The notes: generated by a model from the letters alone, not told the origin. A stretch of 15,140 nt of DNA from Deltaproteobacteria bacterium (GCA_027297485.1 JAPUHZ010000195.1:1-15140); one strand, 5' to 3'. Counted from the stretch's first letter, positions 1 to 7,611 are shown. Translations and numbers: made by a program.

Positions 1-216
1 CTTCATGACCTCAATCACCTTGTTGAGCTGCTTCATGATCTGCTCAATAATCCGATCATCTCCGCTTGTCACGATGGTGATCATGGAGGTCGTGGGATCC
101 AGGGTAGGGGCGACGGAGAGGCTCTCGATGTTATAGCCCCGGGCGCTAAACAGGCCTGCGACTCTGGCTAAGACACCGAACTTATTCTCTACTAGTGCTG
201 ATATGATGTGTTCCAT
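1..216 (-). CDS. ilvN: Acetolactate synthase small (regulatory) subunit, 5' part
   Basis: The first 72 codons are present and the gene runs off the left edge. The product is the regulatory subunit that binds IlvB, raises its activity and confers valine feedback inhibition in branched-chain amino acid synthesis. The visible part is an ACT domain. It begins [20 protein letters not shown], followed by [18 protein letters not shown], the classic IlvN/IlvH ACT signature, with the conserved Asn-Ile-Glu-Ser-Leu stretch around residues 29-33. Full family members are about 160-175 residues, so over half is missing. The ATG lies 12 bases after the ilvB stop, consistent with co-transcription and subunit pairing. 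The ribosome-binding site is weak. Identification is very secure; the missing C-terminal part cannot be judged. Confidence 0.95.
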   Translation of the reverse strand, partial: MEHIISALVENKFGVLARVAGLFSARGYNIESLSVAPTLDPTTSMITIVTSGDDRIIEQIMKQLNKVIEVMK

Positions 217-228
217 CCACGGCAGGCA

Positions 229-2004
229 TCAAGCAGGAAGAACGCCTTCCCCTTCATCACTCTTCTTCGTTACTGCGCCCTTTTCTGCCTTCCTAAGATC
301 GGGCGGGTCCTCCAGGACCATTTCGTGGTGCGCCCCACCGGCCGGGATCATGGGATAACAGTTTTCCAACGGGTCCACGTGGAAGTCCATCAGGACGGGT
401 CCTTTATGCTTCAAACCCTCACGGATCACAGGCTCCACCTCAGCGGGGTTGTCGGTTCTGAGGCCGAGGATTCCGTAAGCATCGGCTAGCTTCACAAAAT
501 CGGGTATCTTGCCCAGATAGCTGGCGGAGTGCCGGCCCTCGTAAAATAGGTCTTGCCACTGCCGAACCATCCCGTGAAACTGGTTATTGAGTAGAACGAT
601 CTTGACGGGCAACTTATACTCTTTTGCAACGGCGAGCTCCTGGAGGTTCATCTGAAAGCTCCCCTCGCTGGTGATGCACATGACGAGCCTTTTAGGATAG
701 GCCTTCTGTGCCCCGAGCGCCGCGGGGAAACCAAAGCCCATCGTCCCCAATCCACCGGAGGTGATAAAGGTGCGTGGCTTGGTCCCTTTGAAATACTGGG
801 CAGCCCACATTTGGTGCTGGCCCACATCCGTAACGACGATCCCTTCATTCTTGGTGATCCCGAAGAGCCTCTCGATCACGTACTGCGGTTTGGTTACCTT
901 GTTATCCTGGTGGTAGCGCAGTGGATGGGCCTGCTTCCATTCGTCAATCTGGTTTTGCCACGGTCGGCGCTGCTCCTTCAAATCGCTCTGGTTCCCATCC
1001 CTCGACCGCAGAAGAATGTTCAGTTGCCTGAGCACGCTTCGGACGTCTCCGACAATAGGGATATGGGCGTGGAAGGTCTTCTTGATGGAAGTAGGGTCAA
1101 TGTCGATATGAATGACCCGTGCCTCGGGGCAGAAATCGGAGAGCCTCCCGGTCACCCGGTCGTCGAACCGAGCCCCCACGGCGATCAGGAGATCAGCGTG
1201 GTGCATAGCCATGTTGCTCCAATAACCACCGTGCATGCCCAACATACCCATTGAAAGGGGGTGAGTGCCGGGAAAACTGCCCAGACCCATAAGGGTCATG
1301 GTGACCGGGATTTGGGTCATCTCGGCCAGCTCCAGAATTTCATCGCCCGCGTCGGAGAAGACCGCCCCGCCGCCAACATAGATCACCGGTTTCTTGGCGT
1401 TCATGATCGCGTCGGCCGCCTGCTTGATCTGGTGTTTGCTCCCCTCATAGGTGGGGTTATAGCCGCGGAGGTTGATTTTATCCGGATACTTAAAGTCGGC
1501 CTTGTCCATGCTGACATCTTTGGGGATATCGACCAATACGGGCCCGGGCCGCCCGGTCGTGGCGATGTGAAAGGCCTCCTTGATGGTTCGTGCCAGATCA
1601 TTCACATCTTTCACTAAGGCATTGTGCTTGGTGCAGGGGCGGCTGATCCCGACGTTATCCGCCTCCTGAAAAGCGTCGTTGCCGATCAGATTAGTGGAGA
1701 CCTGGCCGGTGAAGGCCACCAGGGGCACCGAGTCCATAAAGGCATCGGTCAACCCGGTAACGATGTTCGTCATCCCAGGACCGGAGGTCACCAACACTAC
1801 GCCCGCTTTGCCGGTCGCCTTGGCATATCCTTCGGCCATATGGGCGGCGCCCTGTTCATGACGGGTGAGAACAAGCTCGACCTCCTTTTGCTGGCAGAGG
1901 ACATCGAAAAGTTTCAAAACCACTCCCCCAGGAATTCCGAAGACTACCTTGATCCCCTCATGCTTGAGCGATTCTATAAATATCTCTGCCCCGGTCTTCT
2001 TCAT
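229..2004 (-). CDS. ilvB: Acetolactate synthase large (catalytic) subunit
   Basis: This thiamine-diphosphate (ThDP) enzyme joins two pyruvates to acetolactate, or pyruvate with 2-oxobutyrate, in valine, leucine and isoleucine synthesis. At 591 residues it has the normal length. The N-terminal pyrimidine-binding domain has the catalytic Glu50 in LTRHEQGAAHMAEGYAK. The central FAD-associated domain covers about 190-330. The C-terminal pyrophosphate-binding domain has GQHQMWAAQ (395-403), QMNLQEL (451-457), Asn473-Asn474 and GMVRQWQDLFYEGRHS (478-493), which closely match the biosynthetic IlvI type. The diphosphate/metal motif, normally Gly-Asp-Gly, reads Ser446-Glu447-Gly448 here, a notable change at the metal-ligand position. 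The last 25 or so residues form a charged tail. The ATG overlaps the stop of the small upstream DUF465 gene by 4 bases (ATGA), and ilvN follows after 12 bases. Confidence 0.97.
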   Translation of the reverse strand: MKKTGAEIFIESLKHEGIKVVFGIPGGVVLKLFDVLCQQKEVELVLTRHEQGAAHMAEGYAKATGKAGVVLVTSGPGMTNIVTGLTDAFMDSVPLVAFTGQVSTNLIGNDAFQEADNVGISRPCTKHNALVKDVNDLARTIKEAFHIATTGRPGPVLVDIPKDVSMDKADFKYPDKINLRGYNPTYEGSKHQIKQAADAIMNAKKPVIYVGGGAVFSDAGDEILELAEMTQIPVTMTLMGLGSFPGTHPLSMGMLGMHGGYWSNMAMHHADLLIAVGARFDDRVTGRLSDFCPEARVIHIDIDPTSIKKTFHAHIPIVGDVRSVLRQLNILLRSRDGNQSDLKEQRRPWQNQIDEWKQAHPLRYHQDNKVTKPQYVIERLFGITKNEGIVVTDVGQHQMWAAQYFKGTKPRTFITSGGLGTMGFGFPAALGAQKAYPKRLVMCITSEGSFQMNLQELAVAKEYKLPVKIVLLNNQFHGMVRQWQDLFYEGRHSASYLGKIPDFVKLADAYGILGLRTDNPAEVEPVIREGLKHKGPVLMDFHVDPLENCYPMIPAGGAHHEMVLEDPPDLRKAEKGAVTKKSDEGEGVLPA

Positions 2005-2246
2005 TCTGTTTCCCTGTGTACTCCCGTCTGGCGATATTTCCCCAGAATCTGCATGATTTTATCTTTTCCTATAAGCTTGAGTTTCTGAAGCTTTTTTTTC
2101 TCCACTTCCTCTGGCGGGGTGAGATGAGACTTGTGCTGGTATCCTAGAAGCTTTTTTTCCAACTCTTGATGCTTTGCATAAAATTTTCTAAGGTCTGTGT
2201 CCTTATCCAAAAGAGAGATGATAAACTCTTCCTCTCTTCTCTCCAT
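2001..2246 (-). CDS. Small DUF465/YdcH-family protein
   Basis: This 81-residue, highly charged, Lys/Glu-rich protein should be almost entirely helical. The segment LRKFYAKHQELEKKL (18-32), then a short break, HLTPPEEVEKKKLQKLK (41-57) and the following KDKIMQIL match the DUF465 (YdcH-like) pattern of two helices around a conserved His-Leu-Thr-Pro turn. The biochemical role of this family is not established and I assign none. The start is well supported: a strong GGAGG ribosome-binding site sits 7 bases before the ATG. Its stop overlaps the ilvB ATG by 4 bases, so ilvB translation is probably coupled to it. It lies 42 bases after tsaB. Confidence 0.85.
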   Translation of the reverse strand: MERREEEFIISLLDKDTDLRKFYAKHQELEKKLLGYQHKSHLTPPEEVEKKKLQKLKLIGKDKIMQILGKYRQTGVHRETE

Positions 2247-2288
2247 ATGAGAGCCTCCTTTTTTAATCTCAGGAAATCGTAATCTATC

Positions 2289-3038
2289 CTAGGGCACCTC
2301 TTTTGTCAATGAAGGAATTAATGACGGTTTTTCCCAAGAACGCAAATAAAGAGGAACTAAAGGGCCCAGCGGTCCGAACTCTTTCTTCCGAAACCTTTCC
2401 TCTCCCAACCGGGCTACCGCAGATGCGGTTGTCGGGTAGGACTCCCCGAGAGTTAACAGGGTCCTATCACCCAGAGAGACCTTGATCTGGTCTCCATAAA
2501 CTCTAATGCCATCGCCGATAAAGAGACAGGGTTCTCGGCTGTCAGAGGATTGAATTCGGTGGATAATTCTCTCGGGTGGAGACGCGAGATCTTCAGTCAG
2601 TCGCTCCAGCGTTCCAGCCCTTTTGCGAAATAGTGCGGCGTAAACCTCTTTTCTCCGGGCATCTAGAAAGGGACAAATCAAACCGTTCCAGTCGATCACC
2701 CGTGCCGCCACGGCGAGCAGAGTAGGCACTCCAACAACAGGGATATCCGACCCATAGGCGAGGCCCTTTACGGTGCTTAATCCGATGCGAAGTCCGGTGA
2801 AGGAGCCGGGACCTATCGAGAGAGCGAAGGCAGATATCTCAGGTAACGAGAGGCCAGACCCTTTTAGGATCCTATCAATTAATGGCAGAACAATCTCTGC
2901 ATGGTTCGCCCGATTCGTTATGGGGGAAAGAGGTCCGCATTGCGTTTGGGCCGGTTGAACCTCCTCCGAAACGAGCTGCCCTTTCTCTACTAAGGCTGCG
3001 GTCGCTGGTGCCGTGGCTGTGTCGATACCAAGGATCAT
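2289..3038 (-). CDS. tsaB: tRNA threonylcarbamoyladenosine synthesis protein TsaB
   Basis: TsaB (YeaZ) is the ASKHA-fold partner that dimerises with TsaD and, with TsaE, transfers threonylcarbamoyl from TC-AMP to A37 of ANN-decoding tRNAs in the cytoplasm. The 249-residue product has the expected N-terminus MILGIDTATAPATAALV. The conserved NHAEIVLPLID (45-55) and the family hallmark SIGPGSFTGLRIGLSTVKGL (74-93) follow. The C-terminal PLYLRSWEK motif is also typical. Family members are usually about 220-240 residues. No tsaE, tsaD or rimI is next to it. The ATG has no recognisable Shine-Dalgarno sequence: the bases upstream belong to a repeat with inverted arms that separates it from rseP by 87 bases. 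Confidence 0.95.
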   Translation of the reverse strand: MILGIDTATAPATAALVEKGQLVSEEVQPAQTQCGPLSPITNRANHAEIVLPLIDRILKGSGLSLPEISAFALSIGPGSFTGLRIGLSTVKGLAYGSDIPVVGVPTLLAVAARVIDWNGLICPFLDARRKEVYAALFRKRAGTLERLTEDLASPPERIIHRIQSSDSREPCLFIGDGIRVYGDQIKVSLGDRTLLTLGESYPTTASAVARLGEERFRKKEFGPLGPLVPLYLRSWEKPSLIPSLTKEVP

Positions 3039-3046
3039 TATATAAA

Positions 3047-3117
3047 GCGCTGAGTGGTCAGTATTCAGCTATCAGCGCCTCCTCACTGTTTAAGCTGATC
3101 GCTGATGGCTGATCGCT
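3047..3117. repeat. Heptad-periodic inverted repeat between rseP and tsaB
   Basis: The right arm, read on the plus strand, is three successive 7-base units (GCTGATC, GCTGATG, GCTGATC). The left arm carries TCAGCTATCAGCG (3065-3077), which pairs with CGCTGATGGCTGA (3100-3112) with one mismatch. A further GCGCTGA/TCAGCGC pair lies at 3047-3053 and 3072-3078. The 26 bases at 3092-3117, reverse-complemented, match 13435-13460 at 24 of 26 positions, so this is a dispersed element and not a unique terminator. No T-run follows the stem on the minus strand. Such heptanucleotide-structured intergenic repeats are known in several phyla; I do not assign this one to a named family. Confidence 0.75.
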
Positions 3118-3125
3118 ATTACGAG

Positions 3126-4214
3126 CTATCCCTCAAAGAACCTGGAGATATCGTTATAAGAGGCGTAAATCATAATGAGGATTAGGATAAAAAGACCGAC
3201 CTGCTGGGCCCTTTCCCGATATCTGAGTTGCACCGGGCGACCGAGAATTCCCTCGATTAGAAAGAAAAAGAGATGTCCGCCGTCGAGCACGGGTATGGGC
3301 AGAAGATTCAAGATCCCAAGATTAATACTTAGCAAGGCAAGCAGGGAGAGAAAGCTTCTCAGCCCCTCACGTACCTGCTGACCTGCCACCTGGGCAATCA
3401 GGATCGGACCTCCGAGATTCTTGGGAGAAATATCGCCTTTTATCATCTTGAAAAGAGCTTCCAGAGTTAATGTGGTCAACGCTCCGGTTTTATAAAAGGC
3501 CTCCCCCACCGCCGACCAAGGGGAAATCTCTTCAACGGAAACCTCGCTAGTGCTGGTAACTCCAATAACCCAGATGTCTATTTTCTCTCCAAAGATGTTT
3601 TTCCCTTCCCTTTTGATCGGTTGGATTGCAATATCCATCGACCGGTTGTCCCTTTGAATCTGAAGGCTTAAAGTTCTTCCTTGACTTCCCTTGATCTGGT
3701 TTGACAATTCTTTCCAATCATTGATGGGTTGGCCGTCTACGCCGACAATCCGATCTCCCTTTTGTATTCCTGCTTTTGCGGCGGGCAGATCGGCTGTTAC
3801 ATCCCCCACCTGCGTCGATAGAACGGGCATCCCATAGAAGCTGAAAATACAGGCAAAAATGACAACCGCCAGGAGGAGATTACAGATCGGACCGGCCGCC
3901 ACAATGGCTACCCGCTTGCCAAGTCCCTGATGAGAGAAAGACTTTTGAATATCTACCTCCTTGACCTCTTCCTCAGGATCTTCCCCGACCATTTTGACAT
4001 ATCCACCCAAAGGGAACGCGCTCAGCGCGTATTCGGTTTCTCCGATCTTCTTCACCCAAAGCTTAGGGCCAAAACCTACGGAAAACGTTAGAACCCCTAC
4101 CCCAGACAATTTAGCTACTAAGAGATGACCCAACTCGTGGATAACGATCAAAATCCCCAGCCCAACCGCCAGCCCCAGGACAGCTGAGACAATCTCGTAA
4201 ATAATATCCGCCAT
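3126..4214 (-). CDS. rseP: RseP/site-2 protease family zinc metalloprotease
   Basis: This is an integral inner-membrane protease that cleaves substrates within the bilayer. In the best-studied case it cuts the anti-sigma factor RseA and remnant signal peptides. The 362-residue product has a first membrane segment (about 8-25) running into the zinc-binding HELGH motif at 26-30. Next come FSVGFGPKL (44-52) and AFPLGGYVKMVGE (66-78). A second membrane segment covers about 103-127, and one PDZ domain about 130-200 contains AAKAGIQKGDRIVGVDG. The second catalytic motif LDGGH is at 310-314 with Asp311 as the third zinc ligand, and a last membrane helix lies near 330-347. E. coli RseP has two PDZ domains and about 450 residues; this shorter single-PDZ form is common outside gammaproteobacteria. 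An AAAGGAG site precedes the ATG, and dxr ends 20 bases upstream. The natural substrate is not evident here. Confidence 0.95.
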   Translation of the reverse strand: MADIIYEIVSAVLGLAVGLGILIVIHELGHLLVAKLSGVGVLTFSVGFGPKLWVKKIGETEYALSAFPLGGYVKMVGEDPEEEVKEVDIQKSFSHQGLGKRVAIVAAGPICNLLLAVVIFACIFSFYGMPVLSTQVGDVTADLPAAKAGIQKGDRIVGVDGQPINDWKELSNQIKGSQGRTLSLQIQRDNRSMDIAIQPIKREGKNIFGEKIDIWVIGVTSTSEVSVEEISPWSAVGEAFYKTGALTTLTLEALFKMIKGDISPKNLGGPILIAQVAGQQVREGLRSFLSLLALLSINLGILNLLPIPVLDGGHLFFFLIEGILGRPVQLRYRERAQQVGLFILILIMIYASYNDISRFFEG

Positions 4215-4234
4215 TCTAATTTCTCCTTTACCCT

Positions 4235-5383
4235 CTACCTAGTTAGCAAGGTTGCCCTCTCTCGTGCCCATCGATCCACCTCCAGGATCTCCTGCACCTC
4301 CCTGGGGTGGGTGTAGGTATGGGCCGCCATGGTCTTTTCAATGACTCGATGAATCTTACGAAAACCGATGCGTCTTTCCAAAAAGGCTGCTACAGCGACT
4401 TCGTTGGCGGCGTTGAGAACCGCAGGCATTGCCCCTCCTGCCGCCAGAGCCTGATAGGCTAATTGGAGGGCTGGGTATCTTCTCTTTTCTACCGGAAGGA
4501 AAGTCAGCTTGCCCAGCCGGGTTAATTCCAATGACCGGCAGTTCACCTTAAGCCGATGAGGATAGGAGAGGGCATAGGCAATGGGTATCCGCATGTCCGG
4601 GATGCCCAACTGCGCAATAATCGATCCATCCTGATAGCGCACCATGGAGTGGACAATACTCTGCGGATGGATCACCACCTCCACCTGCGGTGGTTTCATA
4701 TCAAACAACCATCTGGCCTCTACCACTTCTAGTCCTTTGTTCATCATCGTTGCCGAGTCGATAGTGATTTTTGGCCCCATTTTCCAGTTAGGGTGTTGTA
4801 GCGCCTGCCTTACAGTAACACGATTTAATGTCCTAAGAGAAGCGCGTAGGAAAGGTCCCCCAGAGGCCGTGAGGATGATGCGCTCCACCTCTTCCCGGCG
4901 ATTTCCCTGCAGGCATTGAAAGATGGCACTGTGCTCGCTGTCCACAGGAAAAAGCCGGACACCTCTTTTCTTTGCCTCATAGACGAAGATCTCCCCCGCC
5001 ATCACGAGGGATTCTTTGTTGGCTAAGGCGACCTCTTTTCCTGCCCGCACCGCTTCCAAGGTTGGCACCAAACCCGCGCCACCCACAATGGCCGCCATTA
5101 CGACATCCACTCCACTCGCCGTGGCTATAGAGGTAGCGCCGTGCTCCCCCCACAAGATCTCCACCTTACGATTGCCCAGGAGCCTGTGCAAAAGAGGGAC
5201 CTCTTCTTTTTCCCGGATGCTCACCCATTCTGGGGAAAACTTCCTGATCTGCGAGGCCAGGAGCTTCAGGTTACGACCGGCAACGAGACCCCGAACCGTG
5301 AATTTATCGGGAAAGCGTCGCACCAAGTCAAGGGTGTTGACCCCGACCGAGCCCGTGGAGCCAAGAATGGCAATCGACTTCAT
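4235..5383 (-). CDS. dxr: 1-deoxy-D-xylulose 5-phosphate reductoisomerase
   Basis: Dxr converts DXP to 2-C-methyl-D-erythritol 4-phosphate with NADPH, the first committed step of the MEP isoprenoid pathway in the cytosol. The 382-residue length is normal. The NADPH-binding loop GSTGSVG is at 8-14. The conserved LANKESLVMAGE lies at 120-131. Metal ligands are Asp148 and Glu150 in PVDSEHSAIFQCL, together with Glu219 in the NKGLEVVEARWLF segment. Ser174 in LTASGGPF and the HPQSIVHSMV stretch (239-248) complete the active site. Its ATG overlaps the cdsA stop by 4 bases (ATGA), so translation is probably coupled. It sits in the common cluster uppS-cdsA-dxr-rseP, where its product ultimately supplies isoprenyl diphosphates to UppS. 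Confidence 0.97.
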   Translation of the reverse strand: MKSIAILGSTGSVGVNTLDLVRRFPDKFTVRGLVAGRNLKLLASQIRKFSPEWVSIREKEEVPLLHRLLGNRKVEILWGEHGATSIATASGVDVVMAAIVGGAGLVPTLEAVRAGKEVALANKESLVMAGEIFVYEAKKRGVRLFPVDSEHSAIFQCLQGNRREEVERIILTASGGPFLRASLRTLNRVTVRQALQHPNWKMGPKITIDSATMMNKGLEVVEARWLFDMKPPQVEVVIHPQSIVHSMVRYQDGSIIAQLGIPDMRIPIAYALSYPHRLKVNCRSLELTRLGKLTFLPVEKRRYPALQLAYQALAAGGAMPAVLNAANEVAVAAFLERRIGFRKIHRVIEKTMAAHTYTHPREVQEILEVDRWARERATLLTR

Positions 5384-6186
5384 GGATGGAGCAGCCTCAA
5401 ATAGTAAGTGGTGAACACGACTGGGAATATAAGACTATCCATACGATCCAGCAACCCACCATGTCCAGGAAGGAGGGTGCCTGAATCCTTGACGGAAAAG
5501 ACCCGCTTGATCCACGACTCGAAGAGGTCGCCGGCCTGGCCGAGTATGCTCAGAACAAGAGCGAGCAACAGCATCTCCGGCCAGGGTATTATGGGCAGCA
5601 AAAAGCTGCCTCCAATTAGCCCGGCAAGGAGACTTGCCCCGATTGAACCCAAGGCCCCCTCGACCGTCTTTGCCGGGCTAATTATGGGAGCCAATTTTCT
5701 TTTTCCCAAGGTGCTCCCCACACAATATCCCGCGGTATCTCCACCCATGATCACCAGGAGGACGAAAAAAAGCCACTCCTTCCCATCAGGAGACTGATAG
5801 AGAAGGACCATATGGGGAACTAGATAACCGATGTAAAGAGTTCCCAAAAGGGTCCATCCTAAGTGTTGATAGCTCTCTTGCAGCTTCTCGGCCAAAAAAA
5901 GATAGGTCGAGAAAGCAACGATGATAACCCCACTCAGCCACAGTCCGGGCTCAAGGAAGTCGGGGAGGAGGACCCCGAAAGAAACTAACAGACCGAAAGT
6001 CACCCCCAGAGTTCGCTCCCTCCAGCGACCGGGAAAGGCGATAAAGAAATATTCGCAAAGGGCCCCGGCTGTAACGAGAAAAACCAAAAGGGAAAAATGC
6101 CATGGGCGGCCCCAGCCGATAATGAAGATCAGAAGAGGGATTCCCACCAGGGCGGTGATTACCCTAGGTATGATCTTTGGCTTCAC
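5380..6186 (-). CDS. cdsA: Phosphatidate cytidylyltransferase (CDP-diglyceride synthase)
   Basis: CdsA makes CDP-diacylglycerol from phosphatidic acid and CTP at the inner membrane, the branch point of bacterial phospholipid synthesis. The 268-residue product is strongly hydrophobic, with about eight membrane segments. It has the conserved SLGKRKLAPIISPAKTVEG region. Near the C-terminus is the CTP-transferase signature SWIKRVFSVKDSG followed by LLPGHGGLLDRMDS (together about 224-251), whose Lys, Asp and His-Gly-Gly residues are all present. The start codon is GTG, overlapping the uppS stop by 4 bases (GTGA). No other start fits the N-terminal amphipathic MKPKIIPRVITALVGIPLL better. It is coupled at both ends, to uppS and dxr. 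Confidence 0.95.
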   Translation of the reverse strand: MKPKIIPRVITALVGIPLLIFIIGWGRPWHFSLLVFLVTAGALCEYFFIAFPGRWRERTLGVTFGLLVSFGVLLPDFLEPGLWLSGVIIVAFSTYLFLAEKLQESYQHLGWTLLGTLYIGYLVPHMVLLYQSPDGKEWLFFVLLVIMGGDTAGYCVGSTLGKRKLAPIISPAKTVEGALGSIGASLLAGLIGGSFLLPIIPWPEMLLLALVLSILGQAGDLFESWIKRVFSVKDSGTLLPGHGGLLDRMDSLIFPVVFTTYYLRLLHP

Positions 6187-6950
6187 CGGCCTCTGCCAGA
6201 AGAATGGAGGACGTGTGTGGTTTGCTCATCGGCCCGGCCGAATCTCCTGCGACGCCGTTGAAACTCCATGAGAGCCTGAATGTATTCTGATTCGCGAAAA
6301 TCCGGCCAGAGGGTAGGCGTAATGTAGAGTTCTGTGTAGGGAATCTGCCAGAGGAAAAAGTTGCTGACCCGCATCTCACCGCTCGTACGGATGAGCAGGT
6401 CCGGATCCGGAACGGAGTTCGTCTCCATGTGGGCAGAGACCATCTCCTCATTAATATCTTCCGCGACGCAAGTTCCTTTTCTTACCTCCCGGGCTATATT
6501 TTGAACCATCCTGACAATGTCGCTCCGACCGCTGTAGCTCAGAGCCAGGATAACCGTCATTCCCTTGTTTTTTCGGGTCGCCCAGATGGCATGCTTCAAG
6601 GTGTACAGCACCGGGGCCGGGAGTCGCTCCTTGTCGCCAATAGCCATGAGACGGATCCCATGTCGCATCATCTTGGGTTGTTCAACCGTTAAGTAATGTT
6701 TGAGGAGGCCCATCAGCGCGCGCACCTCATCCTTGGGCCGTAGCCAGTTCTCTGTCGAAAAAGCGTAGAGTGAAAGATAGGGGATACCTAGCTTACGACT
6801 CAGTTCCACGACCGCCCGAACCGAGGCCCTCCCTCGGCGATGTCCTTCGACACGGCTCTTGCCCCTTAACCTAGCCCAACGTCCGTTGCCATCCATAATA
6901 ATGGCTACATGCTTGGGCAACCGACTCTTGTCTAGGCCCCTTAGATTCAT
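6183..6950 (-). CDS. uppS: Isoprenyl transferase (undecaprenyl diphosphate synthase)
   Basis: This cis-prenyltransferase extends farnesyl diphosphate with isopentenyl diphosphate to the C55 lipid carrier used for peptidoglycan and O-antigen synthesis. The 255-residue product shows all family motifs. HVAIIMDGNGRWAR (14-27) contains the Mg-binding Asp20. GHRRG is at 36-40 and LYAFSTENWLRP at 61-72. The diphosphate-binding DLLIRTSGEMRVSNF spans 184-198, followed by WQIPYTELYITPTLWPDF (201-218). The C-terminus is an Arg-rich tail (QRRRRRFG). The ATG has only a weak ribosome-binding site. The 103 bases between frr and this gene hold an inverted-repeat element, so it may be transcribed partly independently of frr. 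Confidence 0.96.
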   Translation of the reverse strand: MNLRGLDKSRLPKHVAIIMDGNGRWARLRGKSRVEGHRRGRASVRAVVELSRKLGIPYLSLYAFSTENWLRPKDEVRALMGLLKHYLTVEQPKMMRHGIRLMAIGDKERLPAPVLYTLKHAIWATRKNKGMTVILALSYSGRSDIVRMVQNIAREVRKGTCVAEDINEEMVSAHMETNSVPDPDLLIRTSGEMRVSNFFLWQIPYTELYITPTLWPDFRESEYIQALMEFQRRRRRFGRADEQTTHVLHSSGRGR

Positions 6951-6961
6951 TGTTTTTCATG

Positions 6962-7017
6962 ATCGTTGTTCGTGATGCGCCAAGCAGCGAGAGACAGGCA
7001 CGGGTCACGAACCATGG
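6962..7017. repeat. Candidate inverted-repeat element between frr and uppS
   Basis: GTTCGTGA at 6968-6975 is perfectly complementary to TCACGAAC at 7005-7012, with 29 bases between. Read on the minus strand, the block can be divided into 7-base steps starting TTCGTGA, CCCGTGC and ending ATCACGA, ACAACGA. That recalls the heptad layout of the other two intergenic repeats in the window, although the sequence differs. No T-run follows it, so it is not a convincing intrinsic terminator. Only one copy lies in this window, so its status as a repeat is inferred from structure. Confidence 0.4.
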
Positions 7018-7053
7018 CCACGATGAAATGGCTGGAGGGAATACTCGTATGCC

Positions 7054-7611
7054 TTAGACCTCCATGATCTCGCCTTCCTTGTTCTTCAGCACCTTGTCGA
7101 TCCTCCCGATAAAATCATCGGTGATTTTTTGGACTCGATCTTGATTGTGTTTGAGATCATCTTCGGTCATTTCCTTTTTCTTTTCTCTTTCCTTGAGCCT
7201 CTCAATGGCCACTCGGCGATGATTGCGCACTGAGACGCGGAATTCTTCCGCCACCCTCTTTACGTGCTTGACTAGCTCCTTGCGCCTCTCCTCCGTTAGC
7301 TGAGGGATGGAGATGCGAATCAATTTTCCATCGTTGTTGGGGGTCAAGCCCAAATCCGCTTTAAGAAGAGCCTTTTCAATGTTTCCGATGGCCCCTCGGT
7401 CGTAAGGCTGAACCACCAAGAGGCGGGGTTCCGGAACACTCAGATTGGCTAACTGGTTGAGAGGGGTCAGGGTGCCATAGTAATCTACCATGATCCCCTC
7501 GAGAAGGGCCGTTGAAGCCCTGCCTGTGCGCAGCTTAGCGAGGTCTTTGCGCAGGGCTGCTACGGACCTTTCCATCTCTTGTTGGAGCTCAGTAAAAAAG
7601 GCCTCGTTCAT
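7054..7611 (-). CDS. frr: Ribosome recycling factor
   Basis: RRF, with EF-G and IF3, splits the post-termination ribosome so that subunits can be reused. I chose the ATG at 7611, which gives 185 residues, exactly the usual RRF length, and begins [17 protein letters not shown]. An upstream in-frame start would add 14 residues unlike the family and lie deep inside pyrH. Conserved segments include [58 protein letters not shown] and the C-terminal helix with [18 protein letters not shown]. The chosen ATG overlaps the pyrH stop by 4 bases (ATGA), the same coupling used elsewhere in this cluster. Confidence 0.96.
   Translation of the reverse strand: MNEAFFTELQQEMERSVAALRKDLAKLRTGRASTALLEGIMVDYYGTLTPLNQLANLSVPEPRLLVVQPYDRGAIGNIEKALLKADLGLTPNNDGKLIRISIPQLTEERRKELVKHVKRVAEEFRVSVRNHRRVAIERLKEREKKKEMTEDDLKHNQDRVQKITDDFIGRIDKVLKNKEGEIMEV

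Noticed and set aside
811..2088. Several plus-strand open frames of 118-154 codons opposite ilvB
   Set aside because: Composition is that of a reverse-complement shadow, with many His/Gly/Pro runs and no family motif; ilvB is strongly conserved through the whole stretch.
3065..3112. Intrinsic terminator between rseP and tsaB
   Set aside because: The stem is not followed by a T-run on the minus strand, and the same arms occur elsewhere, so a dispersed repeat explains it better.
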